Origin: Gammaproteobacteria bacterium
Lineage (GTDB): Bacteria > Pseudomonadota > Gammaproteobacteria > Arenicellales > Poriferihabitantaceae
Length of the DNA: 49,074 nucleotides
NCBI GenBank assembly: GCA_028817405.1
Contig: JAPPPS010000081.1
Location: 1 to 49,074 of the forward strand
Direction: 5' to 3'
In this document: positions 1 through 8,318 of the stretch, piece by piece
Position numbering within the stretch: position 1 is the stretch's first letter
Layout: each line of letters starts with the position of its first letter
Program-made: the position numbers and the translations under genes
Notes under the pieces: generated by a model
What the model was told of the DNA's origin: nothing
Databases searched by the model: none
Seen by the model: the letters and a program-made list of their open reading frames with translations, nothing else

Positions 1-1648
1 ATGCCAAACCGGCGTTGCCATGCCCGGCGCGCTGCGGCAGTTTGGCGTTAATGTCCTTCAACCGGTCAGCCATCGCGCGCTGCTCGTCATCGGCGGTGCT
101 GAAGCCGGCAAACGACGGCACCGGCTTGTCGGTAATCTCATGATTAGTCGGCCGCGTGAACGGCGGATTCATAATCACCAAGTCGCAACTCTCATGCTCC
201 AACTGAAACATCGCGCCGAGGTCGGACGCGCCGAGTTGTTTTTCCCCGCGGCCGCCCAACCGTTTGCGCGTCTGCAGCAAATCACGCGAGGCTTGCTTGT
301 CGATTAAATCCAGCGCGCCGAGGAACAAACCGTTGTCATGCCAACCGTACGGCAAGGTATAAACTTTGGTGTCGTCAAAAGTCACCGCCGGATGCACGCT
401 GGAGAGAATCGATGCGGTGAGATGCACGCCGGCCGGCATGATGTCGGTGGCAATCAGCGACTCTTCCATCATTTGTTTATGAATGTCGGCATCGTCATGA
501 CCGGCGCGACGGTGGCGCGCCAACACCGCATGATAAGCCGCGCCCAACAAAGTGCCGGTGCCGCAAGCGAAGTCGGCGATGCGCAGCGCCGGCGCGGTCG
601 ATTCATCGGCGAAGTCGACATCCAGTTTATCCACCGCCACTTCCGCCAACAGCATGGCCGACTCCGGCAAGGTGTAAAAAGTGGCGAGGAATTTGCGGTC
701 GGTAATCAGCCGCTGAAACATGCGGCCGTATAAATCATGCGAGGCGGTGATGCCGAGCGCGACAAGGTCGCCGGCGACTCGCGACAGTATCTGGACAACA
801 TCGAAGGTCGCGCGCGTTGGAATTTCCGTTATCACCCGGCAGGCGATGTCGAAAATCGGATAGTAGTTGATGTCATCGATGATTCGCCACCATTCGTCGA
901 GCACATCATCGGGCATCAAAAGTTTTTGCGATGTCCTCCGCAGTTGCTTGAAACTTTTGACCGCGTGTGTGCCGCCCAACATGGCATGAAAAGTCAGCGC
1001 GTTGGCGACAATCGCCATGGCCATGCGCGTGGTCTGCGGGCCTTCGCTTTGATGCAACAGTTTGGCGATGTTTGAAATAACCGCGGGCTTGTCGTGAGTG
1101 GCGGCAATCAGTCGCGCCGCGGCCGCATTCACCCCGCCTTCCAAGATTTCCAAACTGTCCGCAATCAAACGCTCCGACACCAATGCGTTCTCGAGCAGCG
1201 CAACCAAGTCATCCACGCCGCCTTGCAGCCAGCCGCTTCGAGGCCAGCGTTCCGCCGGCGTTTTAGGGTAAGACGGATCCGCGGACAACAAACAATACTC
1301 CAACTGCGCCGCGCAAATCGCCCCCTCCAACCGCGCCGCCGAAGTTTGTTTCACCGTCGCCGGCGCGCGCAACGCCACCACTTGCTCGATAAGCATGTTG
1401 CCGCCGCGCACCTCGCAACCGAGACGCTTCTCGGCGTCTTCTTCCACCGTGCGCGCCGGCATAAACTCGGTTTCCACGACGATGGGCGGCGCGCCTTTCG
1501 GACAGATAAAAACATCCGGCGTGCCGCCGCCGACCAAAATCCGCCCGCCCTCGGCCACCGCCGCATCATCGGTCCGCCACCGCGGATTCTTCCGCCGCAA
1601 AATATCGGTCAACTTGGCGTTAAAAGTGGTCTCGCGAATAACGGGCAT
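1..1648 (-). CDS. N-6 adenine DNA methyltransferase (type I / IIG-like), C-terminal part beyond left edge
   Basis: Reverse-strand reading from ATG at 1648 stays open to the window edge: MPVIRETTFNAKLTDILRRKNPRWRTDD...; contains FACGTGTLL (SAM-binding motif I) and VIMNPPFTRP (NPPF catalytic motif). Missing from ORF track because it has no stop inside the window. Confidence 0.85.
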   Translation of the reverse strand, partial: MPVIRETTFNAKLTDILRRKNPRWRTDDAAVAEGGRILVGGGTPDVFICPKGAPPIVVETEFMPARTVEEDAEKRLGCEVRGGNMLIEQVVALRAPATVKQTSAARLEGAICAAQLEYCLLSADPSYPKTPAERWPRSGWLQGGVDDLVALLENALVSERLIADSLEILEGGVNAAAARLIAATHDKPAVISNIAKLLHQSEGPQTTRMAMAIVANALTFHAMLGGTHAVKSFKQLRRTSQKLLMPDDVLDEWWRIIDDINYYPIFDIACRVITEIPTRATFDVVQILSRVAGDLVALGITASHDLYGRMFQRLITDRKFLATFYTLPESAMLLAEVAVDKLDVDFADESTAPALRIADFACGTGTLLGAAYHAVLARHRRAGHDDADIHKQMMEESLIATDIMPAGVHLTASILSSVHPAVTFDDTKVYTLPYGWHDNGLFLGALDLIDKQASRDLLQTRKRLGGRGEKQLGASDLGAMFQLEHESCDLVIMNPPFTRPTNHEITDKPVPSFAGFSTADDEQRAMADRLKDINAKLPQRAGHGNAGLA

Positions 1649-1790
1649 GACGGTCGGCAGCGGCGGGGAATCGATGCATTGTAACGCAAAAACATGCGCC
1701 GCATTGGAAACTGAACCGCCGCGTTTTTCCATGCGCTTGGCGCGACCACTCGTCGACCGTTCGCCGCCGCTTGCCTTAAAATCCAGCGCC

Positions 1791-3032
1791 ATGAACACCG
1801 GCATCCGAGTTAAAACGCAGTTGCTCCAAGCGTGGAAAACCGCGGTGGCGCGCGTGGGCGGCGCGCGGGTGACGCGCGCGGCGGTGGCCGAAGATGGACT
1901 GGCGTCGATAACGCGGTTGTTGGCGGTCGGCAAGGCCGCGGCGGCGATGGGCGCGGGCGCGCTCGACCGTTTTGCCGCGCACGGCGAGGCGTTGGTGGTA
2001 ACCAAGTACGGGCATGGCGCGCCGCTTGCGTCGGCGCCGGCTACGCATGCGCGCATCGAGTTAATCGAAGCCGGGCATCCGCTGCCGGATGAAAACAGTC
2101 TGCGCGCCGGGCGGGCCGTGGAAGAATTTGTACGCGCAACGGCCGCGGAGGAAGAATTGGTACTGTTAGTTTCCGGCGGCGCATCGGCGTTGCTCGAACT
2201 GTTGCCGGCGACGGTTGACTTGCGCGCCTTGCAAACCATGACCTCGGTGTTGTTGGCCGGCGGTTATGCCATCGACCAAATCAACGCCGCGCGCATGCAT
2301 GTGTCGCGCATCAAAGGCGGCAAACTGCTGCGCAACTTCGGCGGCCGGTCGGCGCGCGTGTATGCGGTCTCGGATGTGCCCGGTGACAACATCGACATCA
2401 TCGGCGGCGGCATCGGCGCGCTGCGCGGGGAATCAAAACCGCCGCCGGACATTATGCGCTTGCTGGAAAACATGAACTTGGCGAGCGATGCAACAGATGC
2501 CGCGTTTGATTCAACCACGCGCATGCCGTTCGACTACCGCGCGCGCATCATCGCGTCCAACCGCATCGCGCGCGACGCGGCCGCGGAATTTTTTCGCGCG
2601 CATGACTGGCCGGTGAACGCCAACGAAGAATCTTTGAACCGTGACATTTATGCGGCCGCGCAGGAACTCGCGGCGGCGTTAATCGCCGGACCGCCGGGCG
2701 CGTATATCTGGGGCGGCGAATCGACGGTGCATCTACCGCCTAAGCCGGGCGTTGGCGGGCGCAATCAAAGTCTCGCGTTGGCGTTGGCGAAAGAAATCCG
2801 CGGCCGGCGCAACATCGCGGCGTTGGTTGCCGGCAGCGACGGCAGCGACGGCCCCACGCAAGCGGCCGGCGCGCTCATTGACGGTGATACTTTTGATGCC
2901 GCATCCGGCGCCGAGCGCGCGCTGGCGCGCGCCGATGCCGGCGCTTACTTGGCGCGCATCGCGGCGCTGTTCAAGCCCGGCCCGACCGGCACGAATGTGA
3001 TGGACTTGGCGGTGGCGATTAAATGGCAATGA
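1791..3032 (+). CDS. Glycerate 2-kinase, MOFRL/DUF4147 family
   Basis: MNTGIRVKTQLLQAWKTAV...; LVVTKYGHG, EAGHPLPDENSLRAG, LVSGGASALLE, GGRNQSLALALA, GSDGSDGPTQAAGA motifs. Track ORF starts further upstream at 1395. Confidence 0.9.
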   Translation: MNTGIRVKTQLLQAWKTAVARVGGARVTRAAVAEDGLASITRLLAVGKAAAAMGAGALDRFAAHGEALVVTKYGHGAPLASAPATHARIELIEAGHPLPDENSLRAGRAVEEFVRATAAEEELVLLVSGGASALLELLPATVDLRALQTMTSVLLAGGYAIDQINAARMHVSRIKGGKLLRNFGGRSARVYAVSDVPGDNIDIIGGGIGALRGESKPPPDIMRLLENMNLASDATDAAFDSTTRMPFDYRARIIASNRIARDAAAEFFRAHDWPVNANEESLNRDIYAAAQELAAALIAGPPGAYIWGGESTVHLPPKPGVGGRNQSLALALAKEIRGRRNIAALVAGSDGSDGPTQAAGALIDGDTFDAASGAERALARADAGAYLARIAALFKPGPTGTNVMDLAVAIKWQ

Positions 3033-3072
3033 ACGCGCGATACAAAACAAAACACGCGCGCGATTTTATTTC
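3033..3072 (+). terminator. Possible intrinsic terminator after glycerate kinase
   Basis: CGCGCG ... CGCGCG arms followed by ATTTTATTT; weak and loop is long. Confidence 0.3.
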
Positions 3073-3161
3073 GATGTTAACCGCGCGCCACTGGACTTAA
3101 TTAGGCGCGTACTTAATTGCGCGACGAATGATTAACCGTGCGCCATCGCCGCAACAAAACA

Positions 3162-5078
3162 TCAAGCCACCTCCGCTTGGTCGCCTTTCGCGCTCAGCCA
3201 TGCTTTGCGGTCCGGCGCGCGTTTTTTCGCCAGCAGCATGTCCAACATCGCGCGCGCATCGGCGGCGTCGGACACTTCCAACTGCAGCAAGCGGCGCGTG
3301 GCCGGGTTCATGGTGGTCTCGCGCAGTTGCAATGGATTCATCTCGCCTAAGCCTTTGAAGCGCTGCACATTGACTTTGCCGCGAATTTTGTCCGCTTCGA
3401 TGCGCGCGATGACGGTGTCCTTCTCGGCGTCGTCGAGCGCGTAAAACACTTGGCGCGCGACATCGATTCGATACAGCGGCGGCATGGCGACGCACACCCG
3501 CCCGGCCGCGACCAAGGCCGGGAAGTGGCGCATGAACAACGCGCACAGCAGCGTGGCGATGTGCGCGCCGTCCGAGTCGGCGTCGGCGAGAATGCACACC
3601 CGGCCGTAGCGCAAGCCGGACAATCCAGCGGCGTCCGCGCCGGGGTCGACGCCGAGCGCGATGGCGATGTCGTGAACTTCCTGCGATGACAGTACTTCCG
3701 CGGGGTCGACTTCCCAAGTGTTTAATATTTTCCCGCGCAGCGGCATGATGGCTTGGAATACCCGGTCGCGCGCTTGCTTTGCCGAGCCGCCGGCCGAATC
3801 GCCTTCGACCAAAAACAGTTCGGTCATCTCCAAGTCATCGCTGGTGCAGTCGGCCAATTTGCCGGGCAGCGCCGGACCGCTGGTGATTTTTTTGCGCGCC
3901 ACGCGTTTGCCGGCGCGCAGCCGGCGCTGCGCGTTGTCGATGGCAAGGCGGGCGATTTTCTCGGCGTCCGCGGTATGCCGGTTGAGCCACAAACTGAACG
4001 CGTCCTTGGCCGCCGCCTGCACGAACGGACCGGTCTCGCGCGACGCCAGGCGCTCCTTTGCCTGGCCGCTGAACTGCGGATTTTTCACCCGCACCGACAG
4101 CACATACACGCATGGATTCCACACATCCTCCGGCGCCAATTTAACCCCGCGCGGCAACAAGTCGCGGAACTCGCAGAACTCGCGCACCGCTTCGGTCAGG
4201 CCGATGCGAAAGCCGGCCAGGTGGGTGCCGCCCTGCGGCGTCGGAATCAGGTTGACATAACTCTCGGCGACGGTGTTGCCGTGGCCGCCGGCGCGGTCGC
4301 GGTCGATCAGCCAGGCCACGGCCCAATCGGCCTCCCCGTCATCGCTTTTGTGGCGGCCGACGAACGGTTTGGCCGGCAGCGTTGCGGCGTCGCCGAGCGC
4401 GGCGCGGAAGTACGCCGGCAAGCCGTTTTCGTAGCGCCATTTTTCGTCGTTGGCGGGGTTGGCTTCGTCGCGAAAACTCACCCGCAGGCCGGAACACAAC
4501 ACCGCCTTCGCGCGCAGGGTTTTTTTCAGCCGGGCGATGTCGAACTTGGCGGAGTCGAAATATTGCGCGTCCGGAGTGAACCGCACCGTGGTGCCGGTGG
4601 CGCGCTGGCCGACCGTGCCGACCGCGGTGAGCGCGGACTCCACTTCGCCGCCGGCGAACCCCATGTGCCACCGCTTGCCGCCGCGCTTGACCCACACTTC
4701 AAGGCGCGTCGACAGCGCGTTCACCACGGCCACGCCGACGCCGTGCAAGCCGCCGGAGAAACGGTAGTTCTTGCCGGAGAATTTGCCGCCGGCGTGCAGC
4801 CGCGTGAGGATGACTTCGACGCCGCTCGCGTTCTCTTCCTGGTGCAAGTCGGTCGGCATGCCGCGGCCGTTGTCGGCGACGCTCAATGCGCCGTCGGCGT
4901 GCAACTGCACTTCGATGGAATCGGCGTGGCCCGCAATCGCCTCGTCGACGCTGTTGTCGATGACTTCGTGCGCGAGATGATTCGGGCGGTCGGTGTTGGT
5001 ATACATGCCCGGCCGCTTGCGCACCGGCTCAAGACCGGTGAGCACCTCGATGGCGGAGGCATCATAAGTTTGCGGCAT
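3162..5078 (-). CDS. parE: DNA topoisomerase IV subunit B
   Basis: MPQTYDASAIEVLTGLEPVRKRPGMYTNTDRPNHLAHEVIDNSVDEA; TOPRIM ELFLVEGDSAGGSAKQARDR. Confidence 0.96.
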   Translation of the reverse strand: MPQTYDASAIEVLTGLEPVRKRPGMYTNTDRPNHLAHEVIDNSVDEAIAGHADSIEVQLHADGALSVADNGRGMPTDLHQEENASGVEVILTRLHAGGKFSGKNYRFSGGLHGVGVAVVNALSTRLEVWVKRGGKRWHMGFAGGEVESALTAVGTVGQRATGTTVRFTPDAQYFDSAKFDIARLKKTLRAKAVLCSGLRVSFRDEANPANDEKWRYENGLPAYFRAALGDAATLPAKPFVGRHKSDDGEADWAVAWLIDRDRAGGHGNTVAESYVNLIPTPQGGTHLAGFRIGLTEAVREFCEFRDLLPRGVKLAPEDVWNPCVYVLSVRVKNPQFSGQAKERLASRETGPFVQAAAKDAFSLWLNRHTADAEKIARLAIDNAQRRLRAGKRVARKKITSGPALPGKLADCTSDDLEMTELFLVEGDSAGGSAKQARDRVFQAIMPLRGKILNTWEVDPAEVLSSQEVHDIAIALGVDPGADAAGLSGLRYGRVCILADADSDGAHIATLLCALFMRHFPALVAAGRVCVAMPPLYRIDVARQVFYALDDAEKDTVIARIEADKIRGKVNVQRFKGLGEMNPLQLRETTMNPATRRLLQLEVSDAADARAMLDMLLAKKRAPDRKAWLSAKGDQAEVA

Positions 5079-5175
5079 GGCGGCGGAGGGAATGCTGTGG
5101 CGGCGATGATAACCGATTCGCGGCCACGGTGACGCCGCGCCGCGCCGGTCGCGCGAAAACCGAAAAACTAATGAA

Positions 5176-5232
5176 TTGTCAATTTGACAAGAATTAGCAG
5201 TTCGGACTAAAATGCTAATTAAGTGCTAATTC
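5176..5232 (+). promoter_or_regulatory. Fic gene promoter with overlapping operator-like repeats
   Basis: TTGACA (5184-5189), 18-bp spacer, TAAAAT (5208-5213); perfect palindrome TTGTCAA-T-TTGACAA (5176-5190); GAATTAGCA (5191-5199) inverted to TGCTAATTC (5224-5232), with another TGCTAATT at 5213-5220. Confidence 0.65.
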
Positions 5233-5260
5233 GAGCAAATTTAGCCGTTCGGAGGCGACG

Positions 5261-6613
5261 ATGAAAATTCCGTTATCACCGCCCGCGTTCAGCGACGCGG
5301 CGCGAAAACTCACGCCATCGCAGTTAAACATGGAGGTGGGCGCGCTGGCCGGCGGGCGTTATCTGCACTGGGATGAACTGCGCCACCGCGCCCCGCCGCC
5401 CGGCCTGACGCATGACACTTGGTGGGCGAAACTGGAACTGGCGCGCCAAGCCATGCGCCGGCCGTTGCCGTTATACGACAAGCGCAACCGCCCCATGGCG
5501 TTCGCCACGCCCGACCCGGTTCTGCATCAACTGCACCGCATCGACCAACGCGCAGCCGGCAGCGTGGGCATGGAAAGCCCGGTCGCCTCCGGCGGCGACC
5601 GCAATCGTTACTTGGTCAATTCCCTGATTGAGGAGGCGATTACCTCCAGCCAACTGGAAGGCGCGGCGACCACGCGCAGAGAGGCCAGGGCGATGCTGCG
5701 CAGCGGCCGCCGGCCGCGTGATTCCTCGGAGCGCATGATTTTGAACAACTACCACGCCATGGAGACCATCCGCGATTTGCGCGAATCCGAACTGACGCCG
5801 CAGCGGGTGATGCATCTGCACCGCGTGGTGGCGGACGGCACGCTCGACGACCCCGGCGCGGCCGGCCGCCTGCGCACGACCAAGGAATCGATTCGAGTGG
5901 TCGACGCCGGCCGCGCCATGGTGCTGCATGAGCCGCCGCCCGCGGCCTCGCTGCCGAAGCGGCTACGGCGGCTGTGCGCATTCGCCAACGCGCCGACCGG
6001 CAGCCGCCCGTTTGTGCACCCGGTGATTCGCGCCATCCTGCTGCATTTCATGCTCGGCTACGACCATCCGTTCGTGGACGGCAACGGCCGCACCGCGCGC
6101 GCGCTGTTCTACTGGAGCATGGCGCGCTCGGGGTACTGGTTGATGGAATATGTGTCGATTTCGCGCCTGCTGCGGCGCGCGCCGGCCAAATACATCCGCG
6201 CCTATTTGCACACCGAAACCGACGCCAACGACGCCACCTACTTCATCATTCACCAGTTGGGAATCATCGAGCGCGCCATCGATGCGCTGCATGAATATCT
6301 GGAGCACAAAGCGGTCGAACAGCGCGGCGTGGAGGAATTGCTGCGGCATGCGCCGCGCTTGTCCAGTTGCTTGAATCACCGTCAAGTCGCGCTGCTCGGC
6401 CACGCGCTGCGGCGCGCGGGCGGCGCTTATACGGTGGAGAGTCACCGCCGCTCGCACCGGGTAACCGCGCAGACCGCGCGCGTTGATTTGCAGCGACTGG
6501 TGGAATTGAACCTGCTGCAACAAGTCAAACGTTCGCGCGCGTTTTGGTTCTACGCCCCGGACGATTTGCGCGCGCGCATCGCCGGCGCGGCCGGGTTGGA
6601 TGGCGAGGATTAG
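5261..6613 (+). CDS. Fic/DOC family protein with N-terminal inhibitory-helix motif and C-terminal winged-helix-like region
   Basis: HPFVDGNGRTAR Fic motif; N-terminal ITSSQLEGA matches the (S/T)xxxE(G/N) inhibitory motif. Confidence 0.93.
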   Translation: MKIPLSPPAFSDAARKLTPSQLNMEVGALAGGRYLHWDELRHRAPPPGLTHDTWWAKLELARQAMRRPLPLYDKRNRPMAFATPDPVLHQLHRIDQRAAGSVGMESPVASGGDRNRYLVNSLIEEAITSSQLEGAATTRREARAMLRSGRRPRDSSERMILNNYHAMETIRDLRESELTPQRVMHLHRVVADGTLDDPGAAGRLRTTKESIRVVDAGRAMVLHEPPPAASLPKRLRRLCAFANAPTGSRPFVHPVIRAILLHFMLGYDHPFVDGNGRTARALFYWSMARSGYWLMEYVSISRLLRRAPAKYIRAYLHTETDANDATYFIIHQLGIIERAIDALHEYLEHKAVEQRGVEELLRHAPRLSSCLNHRQVALLGHALRRAGGAYTVESHRRSHRVTAQTARVDLQRLVELNLLQQVKRSRAFWFYAPDDLRARIAGAAGLDGED

Positions 6614-6689
6614 CGCGCCGACGACGCATCGACGCGCGCGCGTTCTGCTACACTGCGCGCAACTCACCGGCGAAGCGGCGGAGCGCGCC

Positions 6690-7079
6690 ATGGCAAACAG
6701 CGGGAAAAATCCATCCATCGACTTTGAGAAGTCGCTGGCGGAGTTGGAGAAAATCGTGCGGCGGATGGAGCAAGGCGAGCAGTCGCTGGAGCAGACGCTC
6801 AAGGATTTTGAGCGCGGCATGGTGCTCTCGGAGCAGTGCCGCAAGCGCCTCGACGCGGCCCAGCAGCGGGTGGAAAAGTTGGTCGCCCGGCACGGCGAAT
6901 ATCGACTGGAGCCGGTCGCTGACGGTGATGACGGTGACGACGGTGGCGATGGCGACGGTGATGACGGTGACGACGGCGGTGGCGATGGCGACGGCGATGA
7001 CGGTGACGATGGCGATGACGGCGGCGACGACGGTGACGGTGACGGTGACGGTGGCGATGACGACGGCGACACGGCATGA
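6690..7079 (+). CDS. xseB: Exodeoxyribonuclease VII small subunit with Asp/Gly repeat tail
   Basis: [56 protein letters not shown] then (D/G)n tail; precedes ispA and dxs. Confidence 0.93.
   Translation: MANSGKNPSIDFEKSLAELEKIVRRMEQGEQSLEQTLKDFERGMVLSEQCRKRLDAAQQRVEKLVARHGEYRLEPVADGDDGDDGGDGDGDDGDDGGGDGDGDDGDDGDDGGDDGDGDGDGGDDDGDTA
6919..7076 (+). repeat. GACGGTGA/GATGGC low-complexity repeat encoding DG tail of XseB
   Basis: Nearly continuous GACGGTGAT/GACGGTGAC units by eye. Confidence 0.95.
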
Positions 7080-7146
7080 GCGCCGGCATCGTTCAGCCGA
7101 CTTTGTCACCGCCGCCCCCGCCACACCCGACATAGTGCGCCCCAAT

Positions 7147-7200
7147 CCGCCACGCCCACAGTCTGCCAACCCGCCACGCTCGCAGTCTGTTAAGCGGGCG
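7147..7200 (+). repeat. Dispersed hairpin repeat copy 1 (CCGCCACGCTCGCAGTCTGTTAAGCGGGCG) with a partial tandem copy
   Basis: 30-mer at 7171-7200 is 28/30 identical to 22441-22470; partial copy CCGCCACGCCCACAGTCTG at 7147-7165. Confidence 0.85.
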
Positions 7201-7268
7201 TCCAGCACTCCCCGCTCGTGGGCGGCGCCGGATTTTCGCGCCACCGGCCGGTTTAACTCACTCGAATT

Positions 7269-8318
7269 TTGAACACCTTCGAATCCGCCTGCCGGGCCTA
7301 CCGCGCGCGCGCCGAACCGGCCTTGGCGGCGCGGTTGCCGGGGGCCGGCGCCGACAGCGATTCCGGCTCCGACATCGCCCCCAACGCCGCTCCCTCGGCC
7401 GCGCTGGCGCCAGCGCAATTGGCGAACGCCATGCGCTACGCCTGCTTGAATGGCGGCAAGCGGTTTCGCGCCATGCTGGTCTACGCCGGCGGCGCAATCG
7501 CCGGCGCGGAAAGCGCGGCCTTGGATGCGCCGGCGGCGGCGGTGGAAATGATTCACGCCTACTCGCTGATTCACGACGACCTGCCGGCGATGGACGACGA
7601 CGACTTGCGGCGCGGCCGCCCGGCTTGTCACATCGCATTCGGCGAGGCGGCGGCGATTTTGGCCGGCGACGCGCTGCAGGCGTTGGCGTTTGAAGTTTTG
7701 AGCGCCGACCCGGCGTTGCGCGTGTCGGCCGGGCGGCGGTTGCGCATGGTGGAGACCTTGGCCGTCGCCGTCGGCGCGCGCGGCATGGCCGGCGGCCAGG
7801 CGTTGGATATGCAAGCCGGCGGCGGCGACTTCCCCGATAATTCCACCGTCGATGATTCCGCCGTCGCCCCCGCCACCGTCGCCGATTCCGCGCCAAACAC
7901 CGTCGCCCACCTGGCCCGCATCCACCGCTTAAAAACCGGCGCCTTAATTCGCGCGTCGGCGCAACTCGGCGCGCTGGCGGCCGAAGATGCCGGCGACGAA
8001 TTACTGCAACGCATCGACGACTACGCCGCGCACCTCGGCCTGGCGTTCCAAATCACCGACGACATTCTGGACGCCGAGGCCGCGCCCGACGGCGGCGCGT
8101 TGGGCAAGCGCGGCGGCGCCGACAAACGCATGCAAAAAGCCACCTACGCCGCGTTGTTGGGCGTGGAAAAAGCGCGAATCGAAGCGCGCGAAAGCGGCGA
8201 ACGCGCCGTCGCGGCCGCGGCCGGATTGCGCGAAATCGCCGCCGGCTTCGGCGATAATGCCGCGCATGCCGATTTCCTCGCGCATCTTGCGCGCTTTGCG
8301 GTCAACCGGAATTTTTGA
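7269..8318 (+). CDS. ispA: (2E,6E)-farnesyl diphosphate synthase / polyprenyl synthetase
   Basis: [55 protein letters not shown]. Confidence 0.94.
   Translation: MNTFESACRAYRARAEPALAARLPGAGADSDSGSDIAPNAAPSAALAPAQLANAMRYACLNGGKRFRAMLVYAGGAIAGAESAALDAPAAAVEMIHAYSLIHDDLPAMDDDDLRRGRPACHIAFGEAAAILAGDALQALAFEVLSADPALRVSAGRRLRMVETLAVAVGARGMAGGQALDMQAGGGDFPDNSTVDDSAVAPATVADSAPNTVAHLARIHRLKTGALIRASAQLGALAAEDAGDELLQRIDDYAAHLGLAFQITDDILDAEAAPDGGALGKRGGADKRMQKATYAALLGVEKARIEARESGERAVAAAAGLREIAAGFGDNAAHADFLAHLARFAVNRNF

Noticed and set aside
3753-5132. 459-aa + strand ORF antisense to parE and many similar long antisense/alternate-frame ORFs
   Set aside because: Typical of GC-rich DNA; composition is Arg/Ala/Gly-rich, no recognisable motifs, and the opposite strand carries a clear conserved gene.
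6919-7076. DGDGDG tails as calcium-binding (RTX/dockerin-like) domains
   Set aside because: Units do not follow the GGxGxDxUx or EF-hand loop pattern, and the same DNA motif encodes unrelated peptides in other genes.
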